The translations under genes and the position numbers were made by a program. The notes beneath the pieces were generated by a model. It worked only from the letters and a program-made list of their open reading frames with translations. It ran no database searches and was not told where the DNA came from. Of a stretch of DNA of 64,000 bases, positions 41,601-52,937 are shown one piece after another (position 1 is the first letter of the stretch; every line of letters starts with the position of its first letter). Location of the stretch: contig JAQOOI010000050.1 of NCBI GenBank assembly GCA_028554645.1, positions 170,700 to 234,699 of the forward strand. Reading direction: 5' to 3'. The DNA comes from Omphalotus guepiniiformis (lineage: Eukaryota; Basidiomycota; Agaricomycetes; Agaricales; Omphalotaceae).

Positions 41601-44549
41601 CAGGCGACGACCTGCCTGATTGTGTAGGAGACTGTGTAGGAGAGTCCAGCGAGGTACTGGAGTTGTCCGTAGCGAAGACCGGCCTTTGGAACGCAGAGTC
41701 AGTACCGGAAACGGAGCCACCGCCTAACGCAGAAGGCGCTGCTCCGAATGCTGCTGATGATGCAGGCGCCGCGAACACGCTAGAAGTCTCCGATTTCACC
41801 GTGTTGAAGGGCCCTCCACTTGACTGTGCAGGATGGCCAAACACGGAAGGCCCACTAGATGCAAGTGCATTGAATGCACCTCCAGATGAAACTGTAGCCC
41901 CCCCATCAGCTTTCTTGGCACCAAAGGCATCCGGACTCGATTACTAGAGTTCTGCGACGTTTCAGCGCCAAAAGCAGACTTTCCTGCAGGTAATGCGCTA
42001 TTCAATCCAGATGGGCCATTAGCAAAACTGGCAAACCCTTCCGATGAAGGCAATGTTGTCGGTTTTCCGAAACTTGAGAGCCCACCCTGGGAGAATGCAG
42101 TGAAACCTCCGCTAGCCGGACTACCTGAAGGCTTAGGTGCTTTGGTACTGAAACCTGATTGTCCAAAGGCAGGTTGTCCGAATGCTGATTTTCCGAATGC
42201 TGGCTGGCCGAAAGAGGGTTCGCTCATGTCGGATTGCCCGAATATAGACTTGCGCTGCTCGTTGTCAACATTTCCAAAGGCTGATGGTTGCTTGGGCTTA
42301 GCACTGAAAGCGCCGCCACTAAATGCTGAGGCGGAGGTACTACTGGTGCCTCCAAATACACCCCCACTGCCGAATGCACTGGTGCTAGAGTCGTTACCAA
42401 ATGCTCCAAATTCCGTCGCAGGCTTGATCACACTTCGGCCTCCCGATCCCGACCCAGAAGTAGGAAGCTGAGAGGGGGACGATTGATTTTCTGGGTGATC
42501 AGGGGGTAGAAATAATGGAGTTGGGGTGGCAAAAATCCCACCCCCGCCAAAAGTAGAAGATGTTTGCCTAGAGCTCGATTCAGAACTTCCACCAAGAGAT
42601 AGACCTCCGAACGCAGGTGTAGAATCCGACATGGACTCGTCCCGCGTTATTTGAGGAGAGGTAGTACCAGCTGAATCGAAGGGGGAAAGACTGGCGGCAG
42701 GTGCTGCAGAGCCGAAGCCGCCCGTCCCAAACGGGCTATGGGAAGTCGAAGCAAACGCACTAAAACCACCTGAAGAGGATGAAGATGCAATTCCTGTCTG
42801 AGGAGCAGAAGATGGTCCAAAAGCAGTCTGACCAAAAGACGGCTGACCAAAAGTTGACGTAGTGACTGCCTTCTCGAATCCAGCCTGGCCAAACGTAGTT
42901 GAGGGTTAAGGCTACCAAAAACAGATGCAGCCTGCCCAAACACTGAAGGTGAGCTTGTTGCAGCTGGGCCACTGATGACAGAGGTTTGTGGCTCTCGAGA
43001 CTGGCTAAATGCCGACGTTGAAGTCGAACTATCAGCTACAGTCGTGTATGCAGGGGTGTTCGTGGTACCAACTAATCCCACATAGTGCTTCCTTTCCGGG
43101 TAATCAACATACCAGCCTTGTATTGTTCCATCATTGAGGTAGGCGTATACGATAGGATAACCTCCCTCCGTTTCATCGATGTCGGTCAAGTCAAGCTCCA
43201 GGGACAACAAGAAGGTATCTTCTGACTACTTATCCAAGGGTATAGAAAGTGGGTTTTCTTGAGATTGCTGATACCGCTGGTTCCCCATATTTCCAATGGT
43301 TTCAAGGTCCGTGCAAGAGAAATCGCCGACGATGACGAGAAGTCTGTTGTCGTCAGCATCGTCGTCCCATCTGGGAAGAATAGCGACATATGAACTCTGT
43401 CTTGTCCTGTCTGGGGCTTGGAACGAATGCTCAAGTCGGGTCCAACTGATTGGAGAGGTTCGTAAGTCTGAATGTACTATATGATGCACAGGGTCGGAGT
43501 TGCCGGGAGTGGTAGAAACATAGCTCGTGCGGAAGGTGTGACCTGGGGATAGCCAGTTAAGGGATACCAACTTGCCGTCTGCTGAAGGAGGTATGTGCCT
43601 CTGGGGAGAAGCCTCTGTTGCTCAAAGTGAATGTCATAATGTCCCCAAACTGAAGTCCAATCGCTAGTTGCTTTCCTTTGGGAGACCATGCAACTACAGA
43701 TAATCAGGAGTTACTGTTTCAATCCGAACGACTTTAGCGACACACCTGTTACGGGTGCAGAGTTCGCATCTCCTGCAGCCCAGCCACCTTGCACGTTCCT
43801 GTTCAGTAGTTGCACAGTACTATGTGCACGAACCACAGCAGTCAGTTCAGCAAGGCCCTGGTCGTCATGGCTGGGGTTTGATTAAATTTGAATGATTGGA
43901 CTTGCATAGGTACGCAAGATATTCAGTGGCGCAATGTCGGTCGTTCCTAGAGAGAATACGGCTGAAGTATCATAAGAAACTATATCCCCAGACTTAATTC
44001 CAACGATAAATCGCTTGTCGTTGTACGCGAAAGTAATGTTAAGTGGGTTCAGGAGTCGAAAACGAAAGTGTGCTGTGATGTGAAGATTGGGTTGTTGCCA
44101 TTAGCCTCTTTCATAGCCTTCCGTAGGTCGCTCATGTCGGAATTCCCGGTCCGACAATATATGACTATATATGCATATATCAGGCCGTCAGGCTCGGCCG
44201 GAAATATATGACCATATCAGAATAACGAAGCAGCAAAAATGGTCCCATATTTAGAAGTATATATGAATTCCGCACAGCTTATATAATCCGACGCTTGACG
44301 GTTGGTGGCAAATTTGGGGCATATTTTCTTTATTTTCTTTATCTAATCAAATGGCCGGACATTATCAGGTGCCGGGCCATATATGGGGGATCGGGGATTT
44401 CCGACACAGAGGAGAAAGAATAAAACCTGCAGTACCATTGTTACATTTTTGAGACTCGGATTGATACCCACAGCAAGACATTCCTTCGATGTCGGTTCAA
44501 CGTTGATTTGCGACTGAGCTGGTCGAACCAGGCGCGTGAAGTCGCTCAT
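38670..44549 (-). CDS. NUP159: FG nucleoporin NUP159/NUP214-like
   Basis: A multi-exon gene starting at 44549 (MSDFTRLVRPAQSQINVEP). The N-terminal third is a beta-propeller (SPLSDLRKAMKEANG; ITFAYNDKRFIVGIKSGDIV; WSPKGKQLAIGLQFGDIMTF; YPIVYAYLNDGTIQGWYVDY), which in yeast docks the helicase Dbp5 for mRNA export. The middle (about 40.1-42.9 kb) is a long FG region (FGQPAFGKSAFGQPAFGQ). The C-terminal part (38.7-40.1 kb) has heptad-rich helices (KKREALSRSAGG, KEFESDIKDLKMATEKQK) and ends FGLGSLGQGQPGGLFG. The protein sits on the cytoplasmic face of the pore. Exact exon joins in the C-terminal half, such as near 38,900-39,100, are not certain, and a 272-bp MITE lies inside the propeller exon. 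Confidence 0.8.
44135..44406. mobile_element. 272-bp MITE in the NUP159 propeller exon
   Basis: The ends read TGTCGGAATTCCCGG on the left and TGTCGGAAATCCCCG on the inverted right, with ATATATG repeats inside, and no ORF. A 2-bp duplication CA (44133-44134, 44407-44408; TG on the coding strand) flanks it. Removing the element and one copy restores a continuous propeller frame, SPLSDLRKAMKE, so it inserted within coding sequence. Superfamily unassigned. Confidence 0.75.
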
Positions 44550-44828
44550 TGTTGTAGTAAAATGTCCTTGACTTTTGCCGAAGCGCGTGACCGCTCGGTG
44601 CCGGCCAAAGCTGCCGCCACGATGTCGAAGTGAACGCTGACATATATCATGAGTTCTTCAACTAAGGGATACTATAATCAAAGTACATAATGCTATACAT
44701 ACACATAGATAGTGTTGATAATTGTTCAGTTGAAATACTTTACGAAAACAATATATGTGCCAGAGCGGATGCAAATGGTATCAAAAGAGGGAAAATAAAT
44801 TTAGACAAGGGAATAATTCCATCTTGGA
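44550..44828. other. NUP159 promoter and WH2-gene 3' flank
   Basis: About 280 bp upstream of the NUP159 start and downstream of the minus-strand proline-rich gene; AT-rich near 44690-44815. No further gene. Confidence 0.5.
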
Positions 44829-47789
44829 CTAGCGCCGACGAGTCCGCCGCGTTGAAGAGACGGCTATTCTCGATGGTTTTGTTCTCGGCGCGAGATCAGG
44901 CTGAACCTCATCTTCGTCATCTGCATCATGTCTCTCGAGATATTCATCAAGACGTTTGGACTCCTCTGTGCCATCATTTGCCAGTGTACCATGGTTGTCA
45001 CCATCCTCCTCGGCTCCTTGGACATATCCCACTCCCATGTAGACCGGAGGACCTCCAGCACCACCATGAGCAAGGAAGCCTCTCTGTTCCCTCAGACCGA
45101 CTCCCGTCAAGACACCACTTTCCAGCTCGTCTGCATCCCCATTTTCTCTTTGGAGCGACCGCATGTCTACTAAGCGAAGCTCTTCGTCCAAAGTTTGGCG
45201 CCGTCTGCTGCCCGATTTTGAGGATGCCGAGGACCGCTTGTTTGAACGCAAAGAGGAGGTAGATGAATTACGAGACATGAATTTCAAAGTAAGTGGATCC
45301 TCGTCGTCTGACTCACTGCTCCTCGGATGTGGTGGAGTAGGTGGTAAGATACGAGGAATGACAGGGCGTGCAGGAGGGCGCGGCCGGTTGGGAGAAAGGG
45401 CTGGTAAGGGAGATGTAGGAGGTCTTTTAGAAAATGCAGGTATTGTTTTCCTAAATGGCGTTGCTGGTCGTTGGGAAGCCAAAGACTTTGACGAAGTTTT
45501 TTTTGGAGAGCCATCATCCATCTCGATATCAAAGTCAACAATTTCAGGATCTTCCAAGTGTACTCGTTTTTCCATCACTCTTGGTTCGTGGCCTTCATCG
45601 TCAAGCGCCGAAGCGACAGGAGGCGTTGATGGGAGACGGTCATCTGGATCAGGACTCGTCTCTCCTCGCTCAGCATCATTATCCGAGCACAACGAAGGCG
45701 TGTCAACGGGCATGATAGCGCTGGGTGCCCATGCTCGACTTGGGAAAGTGGTCCCTGGTGGTAATGTATAAGAGTGAGATGATGTAGAAGCAGTATTATC
45801 AGACAGAGGATTGGAATTGGAAGTAGATGTTGCGGAGCTTGAGTCTGATGGAGAAGCGAGAGAACGACGTTTGGCTAAATTTTCTGTCAAAGTTGATTTT
45901 GTGAATTCTGTAATGTTAGACTAATACTGCAGATCCATACCTAGTTCATGGCGTATGTCCAATGATTCACTGCCGGTTCTCTTCCTTTTCCCCTTTCCCT
46001 TCAGAGTTTCTTCGGTATTACTGCCCCGTGTACGGAGGTCTTTTAAGGCGCCTGTGAGCGGTGGAATAGGCGTAGATGTGGAGGGAGCTGAAGAAGAGTA
46101 CATCGCCGATCTTCGGGAGGATAAATTGTTGAGATCCCGAGACTTTGTTCCAATGCTCAAGCGACTAGACTCGTCTAAGCTTGTGCTACTTGTGTTCGCT
46201 ATCATAGAGCGACTGGAACCTAGATCAGTGGCGCTCGATACCTTGCGTAAACGAACGGTCTTCATCTCATTCAAGAATGCTGCCATTTTGTCCGCTGTGA
46301 TACCTACGGTCGGTTGACCGTGGCGACGGAGTGGATTTATAGGGGCTTCGACAGGTGTAGGTGCATGCTTCAGCGCCGCGCGTGCGCCTGCGAAAGGGGC
46401 GTCAGAATCAGAGACTGGAGCGCGAAGGTTCAGCCCTAGTGGGGGAGGAGGGGGAGGGGGAGGGGGAGGTGGAATTGAATACAGCGGTGTCGGATGCCTA
46501 ACAGGTCTTTTCGATAATTCCTCCTTGAGTCGAGCGACCTCCTCTTCCAGCATCTTGATTTTCTCCTTATCTCGTTCCTTCTCCCGCCGAGTCTCTTCAT
46601 CCTCAGTTTTGTCACGTTCCCATCTTCGTTGATTACGCCGATGTTCCTCTTTAGCCTCAACCAACTCACGCTCCTTCCCTTTAACTCGTAGTTCGCCAGA
46701 GGTATCGCCGTCATTAAAATCAGTGTACTCTACCCGTACATTCCCTTTACGCACAGGAGGAGGAGGCATGAGCAAGCTGTCCTGATAATCATCGTCATCA
46801 CTATCGACAACGATGAAATGGGCTTTCGCTTTCCCCTTGGAACGTGATTGTGATGGGGAGGGCGACGGGAGTAGAATAGAGGGCTTTGCACCGTCGGGAC
46901 TGGTCTGAAAGCGGCTCACAGCAGCTTTCACAGAAGGAATAAGAGGTTTCCGGAAGGGAGACGTCTCAGAGGCATCATAGCGATGATTTGAAGGTCCGGC
47001 TCTGCTTGTGAGGTCGGCGATTGAATCGAAAGGATATAGGCTTTGACTTTGGAAATCGGACTCGCCAGCCTCGGTGGGAGCCAAGGAGGGAGAACGCGGG
47101 AAAAGGGATCCTGGCATGGTGACAGCTTGCTTATGTTGCTTTCGTTGTGTTAGGGGTAAAGGCAAACGATCAGCGTCGGATGAATCTGCATATGTGATAC
47201 GCGATAAGACAAGAGCATCAATGAAGCAGGATCAAGGCTTACGATGTTCAGTGGTTTCTTGGGGAAAGTACGACACCGGAGTCGGTGTGCGAGCTGCCTG
47301 CAGTGTACTGGCCTCCGCCTGAGCTTCGCCCTCGGAGCGTATCGACAGAGGACTGTGTCGAGTCCCGCCCCCGCTTTGATTGCGATGTGTGTCATGGTTT
47401 TCTACACCAGAGCTAGTGTCGCGAGTCACTCTAAGGCTATCCGGTGAATGTCCACTGCGTTCGCTAGACCGTCTTCCCTGCCCGCGTCGCTCGCTATCGG
47501 CGTCGCCCTCAAATGACGAACGGCCCTCTCTGACACTCTTTTTACGCCTTTCATGCCGCTCCACTGAACTCCTCGAAGATTTAACGCGTGTTTGTGATGT
47601 GCGACTGGTATTCTATCAACAGTCGCGTTACACTGTCAATACAAGTGCAAGCTACCAATACAAAACCAAACTCACTACTGTAATGACCCCACCAGTGGCA
47701 TTGGTAATAAATGAGCCGACTTCGTCAGCTACATAGTTGAAAACGCCGGACAGAATACCATTTGACGCGGGGGGATGTCTCTCTGCCAT
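44829..47789 (-). CDS. Proline-rich protein with WH2-like motif
   Basis: Exons 47676-47789, 47243-47612, 45971-47185 and 44829-45907 give about 925 aa. It begins MAERHPPASNGILSGVFNYV. There is a charged coiled-coil-like stretch (residues about 320-375, EEVARLKEELSKR), a run of eleven prolines near 400, and a WH2-like segment ADKMAAFLNEMKTVRLRKV near 460, an actin-monomer-binding pattern. The C-terminal half is Ser-rich and disordered-looking, with an acidic part and a basic end. WH2 plus polyproline suggests an actin regulator, but no family is firmly recognised. Intron 3 has two possible donors in the same phase (63-nt GTGAAT or 33-nt GTATGG). The start codon is 77 bp from that of the divergent NUDIX gene. 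Confidence 0.7.
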
Positions 47790-47866
47790 GCAGGTTGAAG
47801 GCAAGTTGTGTTGAATTTGGGGCAGAAGCTGTTGCCAAACACGATAGCACGCTCTTCAGCACTTCC
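47790..47866. promoter_or_regulatory. 77-bp divergent promoter
   Basis: Only 77 bp separate the start codons of the proline-rich gene (-) and the NUDIX gene (+), so the two transcripts must share or overlap promoter and leader sequences. No clear TATA box is seen. Confidence 0.5.
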
Positions 47867-48960
47867 ATGATAGGCCTCCCACCAATCGAAATTTTAAATC
47901 AGTTTGCGGACGATACCAGTGTCGCACTCAACAGACTGTCCAAGCTAGGCTTCGATAGTACAGATCTGTTAGTAGCTTTCATATTCCTTCTCCTCATTTC
48001 GGGCTCACTCGTGGAATTCACTGCGTTTACCGAGATAGTTCAGCCTACCTGCCTTCCCGTCTCGCTGCTGTACTCGTTTTACTATACGAACAAGCTGGCC
48101 ATTTAAGAGTTCTTCTTACCACTCGTTCCAAGCACCTTCGGTCTCATCCTGGTCAGACCGCTCTTCCTGGTGGACGTGTCGATCCTGAGGACAAAGACTC
48201 CATCACCACCGCAGTAATAATGTCCACTCGTAACTAGTCGACTATCAAGCTAACAAGTCTCTAGTTTCGTGAAGCGTACGAAGAAGTTTCACTTCCCTTG
48301 AATTCACCCTCGATCTACACAATTTGTTCTCTTGAGCCACATATATCGCAAGGCGGCGTTGTCGTGACGCCAGTTGTGGCGTTTCTAGCAGATACAAGTC
48401 TTTTAGATTCCCTCAAGAAAAACGAAGATGAGGTTGACCGTATTTTCAACTATCCACTGGAGGCAGTTCTGGATCCAGCTATGATCAAGAACGAACCCAT
48501 TGCTCCACAAGGTTCAGAAGATTGGCCTTATGAAACCGAGTTCTATGTAGGTGCATCCCTACTTCGTTCCATCTGTCAATACTCATATCTAGTCAGAATT
48601 GGAGCGACAGAATCTACCCTTCTTTGAATAATACACCGTATCGCATGCACCGATTTCGGAGCGCTGCTTCCCCTGTGAAGGGTTTGACTTCGGATATACT
48701 AGTGCGTGCGACAGTTTCAATGTTGTATAGACTCCCATTCATACCACTTCCCTATCTAGATCATTGTCGCCACAACTGCTTACGAGAGATTGCCGGTGTA
48801 TGAACGCTTTGCGGACGGACAGATTCCTGGCTTTTCTGCCATCAGTGAAGCAATACTAAGTTCCCAGGTTGCGCAGACTGCGAATAACACCCACTGACCT
48901 AAGTTGATTTTGTAGATTATAGATAAATATGTACCACCTTCAGATTCAACAGTTAGATGA
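47867..48960 (+). CDS. NUDIX hydrolase, CoA diphosphatase type
   Basis: Exons 47867-47967, 48039-48213, 48265-48546, 48597-48701, 48760-48867 and probably 48916-48960 give about 271 aa. The CoA-pyrophosphatase signature is clear: LLTTRSKHLRSHPGQTALPG (NuCoA motif) running into GGRVDPEDKDSITTAFREAY and EEVSL, spaced as in bacterial NudL. Catalytic glutamates bind Mg for cleavage of CoA to 3',5'-ADP and 4'-phosphopantetheine; yeast Pcd1 and animal NUDT7 act in peroxisomes. If the last intron (GTTGCG donor) is not used, the CDS ends at 48897. The C-terminus carries no PTS1. Confidence 0.85.
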
Positions 48961-49210
48961 TTCAATGCACAGAATACAATAGCCTCTTCTGTCCCCGATA
49001 GCAGTGACTGAAAGTCTTTCAACCGCTGGTCCAGGGAGCCTCGAGCAATGCTAACGGGCCTTTTCTCGAGATCGTTGACGAAATCGTGTGCTGGTGTGCT
49101 GGCTCGCGATAGCTGTCTCTGCGCCGTCCTAGTTCCTCACCGCATTCATTTCGCTCCTACTCTAGTTCCACCACCCCACCCCTTTTCCGCCACATCGCGA
49201 GTCCTCTATC
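48961..49210. other. Short intergenic region
   Basis: Downstream of the NUDIX gene, upstream of the kinase-like pseudogene. No gene. Confidence 0.6.
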
Positions 49211-50387
49211 ATGGTGCATCTTCGTAACGACACCCTGAATGAACGTCTGGGCGGTGAATGTAAGTCTCCAATCATATATATGTCTAACCTGTACTAAAAT
49301 GTCTAGCTTCAACGATGACCTTCGCCCTGCAGACGTGTCTTCAAGGTCGATGAGCTTAGTCGACTTGCAGCGGAGGCAGTCAATTGGAGTCCCGACGTCC
49401 TCTCAGTGGAAGAACATTGGTTTAACCGTACTTTCGTTGTGGCTTCCGAATGTCGGCGCGTATCCCATACGCAGCTTCGATTCCCAAGTACTTTGCTGTC
49501 GCTAGTGAAGTGCCTACTATGGCCTTACTTCGTTCCTTTATTTGAGGTATACGGATACTCACCACCGAGTATATCTTTGTGGATTTCGTACAAGGCACCA
49601 TGGTTCGATCTAAGGGAAGGGGAAATCATTTCAAATTCACGACAACTTGCTGAACTCTTGGCCTACTATGCCCGGCATCACACTAGAGGACAAGCGTTTC
49701 TGCCAGCGTCGGCCCAGATACAAGTCTGCGTCTATGGTATGGCAGGAGATCACAGCTTAACTAGATCGAGGACTAGGCCGCTCTCTGCCTTTTTAATTGG
49801 ACTGACTGATAACTAAAGACGATAGTGCTGAAGCAACCCTCATAAGAGGGAATGAAAAGGAACTGGTGTATTTACAACGGTTCGGTCGACCGCTGTTGCC
49901 GTTGCATAAGAAGGAGCCGCCGCCGTCAGATCACATCGAGAACCTGGACCGTTACTTCCTCAGCCCTTTTGTCACCCATTCCCAGGAACCCGGCCTTCAG
50001 TCATTTCCGCATCCGCCATTCCGACCTCCAGCCAAGAAATATCCCTAGGTCCCCCGGCTTTAACTTACACGTCTTCGGCCTGATGACAACACACCTTGAT
50101 CTTATCCCTCTCCTTACTATGCCCCAACAGCTACAGAACTACTAATATTGTCTCGCAATCTATGGCCTTTTCTACCGGAGAAGATGGATGACTCCTTGGA
50201 CCAACCCAGCACAGCGGAGAGATGGAACCTCGCGGCTGGGTGCGCGCCGGGCACTATTGAAGAGGCCGTGGCATTCAGCAAGAGGCTGAAGGAGGATGGA
50301 CTGGCTGCAGCCGAATCGGAAGAGGAACGGGCTCAGATCGCGGCGCACTAGCCCTTAGACAACATGGTCGAAGAGGAATACATGTAA
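49211..50387 (+). pseudogene. APH/AIM9-like kinase-fold pseudogene
   Basis: The fragments match the fungal aminoglycoside-phosphotransferase/AIM9-like family in order: MVHLRNDTLNERLGGE, then RRVFKVDELSRLAAEAVNW, FNRTFVVASE, WFDLREGEIIS, SLRLWYGRRSQLN, LVYLQRFGRPLLPLHKKE, DHIENLDRY, and a C-terminal FSKRLKEDGLAAAESEEERA followed by an acidic end. They are spread over three frames with many stops (for example TAG for Trp near 50349), and the catalytic HxD/DxD part is damaged (HPDLQP-like region near 50010). These genes are present in many copies in agaricomycetes; this copy is dead. Confidence 0.75.
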
Positions 50388-50782
50388 TGAATTCAAGCTG
50401 GATATTCCGCCGTGTTGTATCTTACCTGCTGATCTTGAGAATGATTCTGATTCCCCGAGAGAGCCTACATAATAGTTTTCCGGTCAACGAGGCAGCATTC
50501 TGGTATCACTTAGTATACATACATATGCAAGACTACTAATAAAGTAAATAAAGACAAGTTCAACAAGCCAATACACTGATCACATACAAATTATAATGTA
50601 CAGTACATAGGGAAAGAATCGAAGGGCGCAAGTCGAGTACTTGCAGAAAAGGTATAGATTATCGTCCTCTCCAAGTCGCAACTGATAAATGATACTGTCC
50701 TACTAGAAAGCATGAGGGTTGTGGCACTACTGGCATGTGCAATGAGCGACAAACGACGGCCTGTCGTTGGCACTTAATGCGG
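50388..50782. other. Convergent 3' region
   Basis: Between the kinase-like pseudogene (+) and MAF1 (-); AT-rich, no gene. Confidence 0.6.
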
Positions 50783-51961
50783 TCAGTGGGACAGTCCCAT
50801 GGCCCTCGCACCAGCCCCAACAGCTCCGTTCCATCCAAGAAACGATTCTTTGCGATGAACTCGATCCTCTATCGGACTATATTCGCTCTCGTCCGAGTCG
50901 ATGAAATTGTGGGCCATTTGACGGCTTGATAACAGACGGGGGGCTTCAAAATCGGCATAAGTGCTAATAGAGGAGCGGCGGGCCTTGGCCCATATCGATA
51001 CAAACAGAATACGCTTCTGCTTGCGATTAATAAAGAACCAGTGGGTGGACCAGAGAAGGGCGCCGTGTCTGGAGGAAGAAGAGGAAGACAAAGTAGAAAA
51101 AGTCGGACGATAGGACTTTGAATATGGGGAAAATGAATCGTTCAGGTGCATGGTCAAAGTGTTGGCTCTACGGGGGTATGGAACGCGCATGTCCTCGTCC
51201 AGCTGAAATGTGGCGCCGTCATCATCGGACTCTCCGTCCTGTTCTTCTTCTTCTTCCAGATCATCTTCATCCTCGCCCCAATTGGGATCGGCATCGCCAT
51301 CTGGCTCGTAGGAATACACTTCGCATTCGGACAACCCGATGACTTCATCGAGTAACCTGTACACCTCGGGATGGGTGCCGCTGACGATAGGAGGCGGAGC
51401 ATAAGGACTTTGCCTCATCCTCTCATAAGGACTAGAGCTGGTGCTAGATTCGGCGGGTTTCACTTCGTGAGGAGTAGGGTATGAGCCATAAGAGCCTCCT
51501 CCGCCGCGAGAGGTATGAGAGTCGATAAGTGTGGTGCTAAGATGATTTAAAACGCTTGCACCGCTTTCCTCGCGTACAAAAGACGATGGCTTAACGTCTG
51601 AGAATTCATAGTCCGGAAAGGCAACATTGAGTGTTGCAATGAGGAGATAGAGAGTCTTCCGAGACTGAGGGTGGCCTAGTGGACCAAAGGGAGTAGGGGA
51701 TGTAGAATGAGCTTGTGCAAGATAGGAAGTAGGAGGAGAATGGTCGAGTACGTCGTCGTCACCGTCTGGATCCCATTTCATGCTTCCAAGGATACCAATT
51801 TCACCCCAATACCCCTTCTCCAGCTCACGAAAAAGACGCTTGTCTCGTTTAATATTTTTGCAAGAGTAGGCCTCTATTCTTACATTGACATCGCACTCTG
51901 GACCTTGGTAAGAAAGAGACTGAGCTAGACGAGAGAGAGAAGGGATTTCGATGTATTTCAT
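50783..51961 (-). CDS. MAF1: MAF1, repressor of RNA polymerase III
   Basis: A single-exon 392-aa protein beginning MKYIEIPSLSRLAQSLSYQG. MAF1 box A is near the N-terminus (CDVNVRIEAYSCKNIKRDKR), and boxes B/C come after a variable insert (LYLLIATLNVAFPDYEFSDV; VYRLLDEVIGLSECEVYSYE). MAF1 binds RNA polymerase III under stress and blocks its recruitment with Brf1. The variable Ser/Pro-rich linker and very acidic tail (EDEDDLEEEEEQDGESDDD) are typical phosphoregulated regions. The open frame extends 34 codons upstream, but the MKYIE start matches the family. The C-terminal 130 residues after the acidic run are longer than in yeast. It is divergent from SCP2 with 182 bp between starts. Confidence 0.9.
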   Translation of the reverse strand: MKYIEIPSLSRLAQSLSYQGPECDVNVRIEAYSCKNIKRDKRLFRELEKGYWGEIGILGSMKWDPDGDDDVLDHSPPTSYLAQAHSTSPTPFGPLGHPQSRKTLYLLIATLNVAFPDYEFSDVKPSSFVREESGASVLNHLSTTLIDSHTSRGGGGSYGSYPTPHEVKPAESSTSSSPYERMRQSPYAPPPIVSGTHPEVYRLLDEVIGLSECEVYSYEPDGDADPNWGEDEDDLEEEEEQDGESDDDGATFQLDEDMRVPYPRRANTLTMHLNDSFSPYSKSYRPTFSTLSSSSSSRHGALLWSTHWFFINRKQKRILFVSIWAKARRSSISTYADFEAPRLLSSRQMAHNFIDSDESEYSPIEDRVHRKESFLGWNGAVGAGARAMGLSH

Positions 51962-52090
51962 GGAGGGATATAGGAGCAAGATGGCGTGGGAGACTTTCCT
52001 CCGCTTTCCTTCGGCATCACGCCGGCCGGGGACATCGTCACGTGGGTAGGGATAGGAATTCACATGAAATTATGGGAGCTACCGACTACT

Positions 52091-52096
52091 TATATA
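52091..52096 (+). promoter_or_regulatory. TATA box of SCP2 gene
   Basis: TATATA lies 53 bp before the SCP2 ATG within the 182-bp space shared with MAF1. Confidence 0.5.
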
Positions 52097-52143
52097 CCGC
52101 GAAGGCTTGTCTTTCGTCTTCATCTCTCCACCTCCCCGCCCAC

Positions 52144-52739
52144 ATGTCTGACCTCAAAGTAGACGGATTCAAGGTCTCTTTCTTTCAAATCCATGTTATT
52201 TTCTTCTAATGTCTATCTCTAGTCTTCCGAGCTCATCGCTGGCCTCGGTTCTGCTTTGGCTTCTGCTTCCGATTCAGAAAGGGCCGCTCAGATTAAAAAG
52301 GTGTGTCCGGTTATCTGCTCATTCAACCTACTCATCTCATCTCCGACTCTTAGACGAACGGAGTGTTTGCACTTGTGGTCAAGAACGACGCTGGAAATGA
52401 GACTACTTGGACCATCGACCTCAAGAAGTCTGGCAAGATTATCAAGGGTCCCTCTCCCGCAGGCACGAAGACGGATGTGACTATCTCCCTGTCCGATGAC
52501 ACCCTCACTCAATTAGCTACCGGAAAGGTCCTTGAAACTTCCCTTTTCCAAATTTCTTTCTGACTTCTGGGCACTCTAGTTAAATGGCCAGAAAGCTTTT
52601 ATGACGGGGAAGATTAAGACAAAGGGCAATATAATGCTGGCCACAAAGTTAGATGACGTTTTCAAGGTGCGCATTGCATTGCTTGTTCAATTCAGTACTG
52701 ACCATTAATTACTGACAGGGTGCCAAGGCCAAGCTGTAA
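52144..52739 (+). CDS. SCP2 sterol-carrier protein with PTS1
   Basis: Exons 52144-52173, 52223-52300, 52354-52527, 52580-52666 and 52719-52739 give 129 aa: MSDLKVDGFKSSELIAGLGS at the start, the SCP2 fold with FALVVKNDAGNETTWTIDLK, GTKTDVTISLSDDTL and KAFMTGKIKTKGNIMLATKL, and the end GAKAKL. Such proteins bind fatty acyl-CoA and sterols. The final AKL is a type-1 peroxisomal targeting signal, reached only after correct splicing of the 21-nt last exon. Size fits free-standing fungal SCP2. It converges with MGM1 with 198 bp between stops. Confidence 0.9.
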
Positions 52740-52937
52740 ATCTGCACATTCTACGTGTCTCTGTACCGCCTGTAGGGTTATAAATTATCATGTTGTCTAT
52801 CTGGAATATCACATACACATTCAATCAATTGTGCCGCCGCTCAGCAATTGAGGGGCTGAGGATTCACATGAAAAATGATAAGTGGAGTATCATCATTATC
52901 AACCTACGAGCACAAATAAAACAACACGGATATCTTA
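52740..52937. other. Convergent 3' region
   Basis: 198 bp between SCP2 and MGM1 stops; no gene. Confidence 0.7.

Noticed and set aside
40248..42471. Long plus-strand ORFs (for example 40248-40994, 42100-42471)
   Set aside because: They are antisense shadows of the low-complexity FG region of NUP159.
45163..45771. 202-codon plus-strand ORF
   Set aside because: Antisense shadow of the Ser-rich C-terminal part of the WH2-like gene, which has correct splice joins on the minus strand.
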